A DNA stretch of 9,552 nt, from NCBI GenBank assembly GCA_045598345.1, contig JAZLLX010000126.1, positions 1 to 9,552 on the forward strand, in the 5' to 3' direction. A model generated the notes under the pieces. It was not told the DNA's origin, did not search any database, and saw only the letters and a list, made by a program, of their open reading frames with translations. The DNA comes from Phascolarctobacterium_B sp045598345. Lineage in GTDB: Bacteria > Bacillota > Negativicutes > Acidaminococcales > Acidaminococcaceae. Numbering within the stretch: position 1 is the first letter of the stretch; each line of letters starts with the position of its first letter. Positions 8,132-9,552 of this stretch are shown here, piece after piece. The position numbers and the translations under genes were made by a program.

Positions 8132-8515
8132 ATGTCTAAAAAAGAAGAGAAAGAAAAACAGATTGCAAAAATCATGGAAGTCCTAGAAGTAAACAGGGCA
8201 GAGGCACTGGAAATCATCGCAGAAGATGAAGAGATTGACAACATGAGCGTTAAAGAAGCGGAAGCCGATTTGACAGCAGAACAACGCAAAACTGCAAAAC
8301 AGGCACGAGCCACTTCCACAGAAAAGAAGCACAACACAAAAACCAAAAAAGAAAAACCACAAAATGAAGCAAAAGCAAATTTAATTTCGATTTTACAAAA
8401 TGCCCTAACCGAGAATGGGGCAACAATTACAAACACAACCAATGCAGAAAGAGAATTTTTCTTTGAAGCAGACGGCATTACCTACAAAATTGTAATGAGT
8501 GTTCCGAGAAGTTAA
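8132..8515 (+). CDS. Phage protein with UBA-like N-terminal helices, 127 aa
   Basis: The N-terminal segment, residues about 7-38 (KEKQIAKIMEVLEVNRAEAL then EIIAEDEEIDNMSV), resembles the compact UBA/CUE-like helical motif seen at the start of many Firmicutes phage proteins. A long Lys/Thr/Glu-rich disordered region follows (residues about 45-80, with TKTKKEKPQNEAK), then a C-terminal alpha/beta part (LISILQNALTENGATIT, REFFFEADGITYKIVMSVP). No catalytic motif. It may be an adaptor between a host protein and another partner; this is inference. Start ATG 8132 follows AGAAAGGAG. Single-gene unit with consensus promoter and a strong terminator at 8521. Confidence 0.88.
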   Translation: MSKKEEKEKQIAKIMEVLEVNRAEALEIIAEDEEIDNMSVKEAEADLTAEQRKTAKQARATSTEKKHNTKTKKEKPQNEAKANLISILQNALTENGATITNTTNAEREFFFEADGITYKIVMSVPRS

Positions 8516-8520
8516 AGAAA

Positions 8521-8548
8521 AGAGGTGGCGCGAACCACCTCTTTTTTA
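8521..8548 (+). terminator. Bidirectional terminator
   Basis: AGAGGTGG (8521-8528) pairs with CCACCTCT (8535-8542), T-run after; on the minus strand the stem is followed by TTTTCTTT. Confidence 0.92.
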
Positions 8549-8558
8549 TTGAACCGGT

Positions 8559-8642
8559 GTTAGCCTTTGCTAACTTGCGGCCGCCCCTGTTTCAAAACGA
8601 TATTCCAGGACGCCCTTTTAATAAAAGTTAGCAAAGGCTAAC
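8559..8642. repeat. Pair of GTTAGC..GCTAAC palindromes in inverted order
   Basis: GTTAGCCTTTGCTAAC (8559-8574) and GTTAGCAAAGGCTAAC (8627-8642) are each palindromic in their 6 bp arms and are exact reverse complements of each other over 16 bp, with 52 bp between. Each is followed by a GC-rich inverted repeat (GCGGCCGC at 8577; CGGGCC / GGCCCG at 8647). They could be protein-binding sites or RNA stems; a third relative is at 6487. Confidence 0.8.
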
Positions 8643-8646
8643 TCGG

Positions 8647-8664
8647 CGGGCCGCGCGCGGCCCG
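8647..8664 (-). other. GC-rich hairpin, module 7 remnant
   Basis: CGGGCC (8647-8652), loop GCGCGC, GGCCCG (8659-8664), followed by GAATCC as in the other modules (GAATTT, GAACTT). No minus promoter and no A/T-tract block follow, so this copy lacks the divergent promoter pair. Confidence 0.6.
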
Positions 8665-8899
8665 AATCCCCCATCAAATCTCCATATGGCAAATTTTCGA
8701 GGCAAAAAGTGGACCTCTCATATGGCCGCAAAAATCCTGAAACTTCGGGTCATTATTATTTAATTTTATATTAGCCTTTTAAACGCATTTGAGTAGGAAG
8801 CGCACGATAAAATGTTCATCTCACTATTTTTCATTTAGCAAGAGAGAGATACAGACTTAAAATTAGCCTATATTTTTACACTCTCTCTCAAAAAGGAAT
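8665..8899. other. Non-coding stretch with few recognisable elements
   Basis: No reading frame with a ribosome site is seen. It contains two CATATGGC repeats (8683 and 8719), each followed closely by A-rich bases, and an AGAGAGAG / CTCTCTCT inverted pair (8841-8848 and 8881-8888). Sequence style differs from the compact intergenic regions to the left. A replication or regulatory region is possible but not supported by a known motif. Confidence 0.5.
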
Positions 8900-8928
8900 T
8901 TGATTTTTTTAAAATTTTATGTTATAAT
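8900..8928 (+). promoter_or_regulatory. Weaker sigma-A promoter with extended -10
   Basis: TTGATT (8900-8905), 17 bp, TATAAT (8923-8928) preceded by TGT. The -35 matches consensus at only four positions, unlike almost all other promoters of the window. Confidence 0.72.
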
Positions 8929-8966
8929 ATAAATATAAAGAAAATAAAACAAAAGGAGATAAAAAA

Positions 8967-9407
8967 ATGACAAAAGATACCATTTTAGAACGCCTGCGCG
9001 CGGGTGAATCTATGGACGACATTATGTCCGAAATTACCTCTGCCGCAAATGAAGCAGAGGCCGCGTATGCAGAGGAACAGAAGAAGGAAGAATATCATTC
9101 TATCTACCTGGATGGAAGTCTTTTACCGAGCGCGGCCGAGGTTATTGAAGCTGATACGTATGACCTTGATACACTGGGCGGACTTATTTTAACATTGCTG
9201 GGTGATGATTTAGAAGGGGCAGAGGCTTTGGACGAAGATGACTGGGATGTATTGGATAAATCGCTGGCTAATACTCTTCCTGTTGTCTACAATACATTGA
9301 AGAAATATGCCGGACATTTGGTGCGTTCACACAACAAGAAACATGAAACTACATCTGACTGGTTTGAAGATTTTATCGAAGAGTTTGACCGACTCTTAGG
9401 GAGATAA
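8967..9407 (+). CDS. Acidic hypothetical phage protein, 146 aa
   Basis: The N-terminus MTKDTILERLRAGESMDDIM followed by SEITSAANEAEAAYAEEQKK is, from memory, a recurrent opening in gut Firmicutes phage proteins: a small HTH-like or helical motif followed by a charged helix. The middle (IEADTYDLDTLGGLILTLLG, LDEDDWDVLDKSLANTLP) is acidic and helical, and the C-terminus (NKKHETTSDWFEDFIEEFDR) is charged. No enzyme motif. Codon use is richer in GC (CTGCGCGCG, GAGCGCGGCCGAG) than in most genes to the left, and it has a weaker promoter and a long upstream region, so it may belong to a different expression class. Start ATG 8967 follows AAAAGGAG. No terminator is visible downstream. Confidence 0.87.
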   Translation: MTKDTILERLRAGESMDDIMSEITSAANEAEAAYAEEQKKEEYHSIYLDGSLLPSAAEVIEADTYDLDTLGGLILTLLGDDLEGAEALDEDDWDVLDKSLANTLPVVYNTLKKYAGHLVRSHNKKHETTSDWFEDFIEEFDRLLGR

Positions 9408-9552
9408 TATCGAAAACGCATTCGAGTGGAGGGTGGGTGGGTGATGCAGGCGGGCGCGTGGTCAAATTCACATTTACCACATTTTCATCATTTTCCATCG
9501 TTTCATTACCCATCGCCCCTGCTGCCTATTTACCTCTTATAGTTCATTGCAT
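9408..9552. other. Non-coding window end with G-run cluster
   Basis: Four GGG runs at 9431, 9435, 9439 and 9452 (loops of 1, 1 and 10 bases) fit a possible G-quadruplex on the plus strand. The rest is pyrimidine-rich on the plus strand (CATTTTCATCATTTTCCATC). No promoter or clear gene was found, apart from a doubtful 46-residue minus-strand frame. Confidence 0.4.

Noticed and set aside
8101..8478. 125-codon minus-strand open frame opposite the 8132 gene
   Set aside because: Low-complexity Ser/Phe/Ala composition of a reverse shadow; the plus-strand gene has promoter, ribosome site and terminator.
9373..9513. 46-codon minus-strand frame at the window end, overlapping the end of the 8967 gene
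   Set aside because: Weak ribosome site (AGGGGCG), no promoter, overlap of about 35 bases with a well-supported gene, and proline/threonine-rich sequence without family resemblance; it cannot be excluded but is not supported.
1..9552. CRISPR array, tRNA, rRNA, insertion sequence or toxin-antitoxin pair
   Set aside because: The repeated modules have gene-length spacing and internal promoters, not short direct repeats with spacers; no cloverleaf, transposase or recognised toxin fold was seen.

Overview
The window looks like the early, host-interaction region of a large phage (or phage-plasmid) of a low-GC Gram-positive host, probably a gut Clostridia-type Firmicute. This is inferred from the AT-rich genes, AGGAGG-type ribosome sites, about twenty small genes on one strand that are mostly unrecognisable, and perfect housekeeping-sigma promoters (TTGACA, 17 bp, TATAAT) in front of nearly every gene or gene pair. 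No structural, packaging or replication-core gene, tRNA, rRNA, CRISPR array or transposase was seen. Recognisable products are a DEDDh 3'-5' exonuclease (6870-7577), a HAD-type 5'(3')-nucleotidase-like phosphatase (2562-2996), two paralogous winged-helix-like small proteins (3600-3971 and 7688-8053), a three-helix membrane protein of the DUF5698/UPF0316 type (5974-6441), and five small cysteine-rich, probably zinc-binding proteins between 4199 and 5973.

Layout: small operons are separated by compact intergenic elements of two kinds. Kind 1 is a roughly 30 bp overlap of terminator-like hairpin and promoter, with the -35 TTGACA inside the 5' arm or loop of the hairpin (2034, 3002, 3492, 4591, 5721, 8061). 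Kind 2 is a repeated module of about 150-190 bp near 930-1101, 1734-1907, 2338-2507, 3981-4172, 5337-5504 and 6452-6636, with a further remnant at 8551-8664. Read left to right it contains the terminator of the upstream gene, a very GC-rich hairpin, a minus-strand consensus promoter pointing back at that hairpin, a conserved A-tract/T-tract block, and a plus-strand consensus promoter with a full UP element. The minus-strand promoter should start an RNA exactly at the GC-rich hairpin and run into the back of the upstream terminator, giving a predicted RNA of about 65-90 nt. The hairpin stems differ in sequence from copy to copy but always pair, and the loop always keeps NCCG on the minus strand. 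The two promoters of one module also match each other in the base pairs just upstream of the -10, as an inverted repeat specific to that module (20 bp perfect at 6533/6637). This module family is the most unusual thing in the window.

In front of 1342 and 6870 three consensus promoters stand in tandem, separated by short leader reading frames. Two of these frames end at a TGA lying inside the next TTGACA, and the third runs past its -35. They look like attenuation-type leaders or scars of deleted genes. From about 8551 the style changes: a 450 bp intergenic region carries 16 bp GTTAGC..GCTAAC palindromes and a weaker promoter before the last gene (8967-9407). The window ends in a non-coding stretch with a G-run cluster.

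How the genes work together can only be inferred: many tiny proteins from very strong promoters is the usual design of host-takeover and nucleotide-scavenging early regions, with the exonuclease and nucleotidase fitting DNA degradation or nucleotide turnover.
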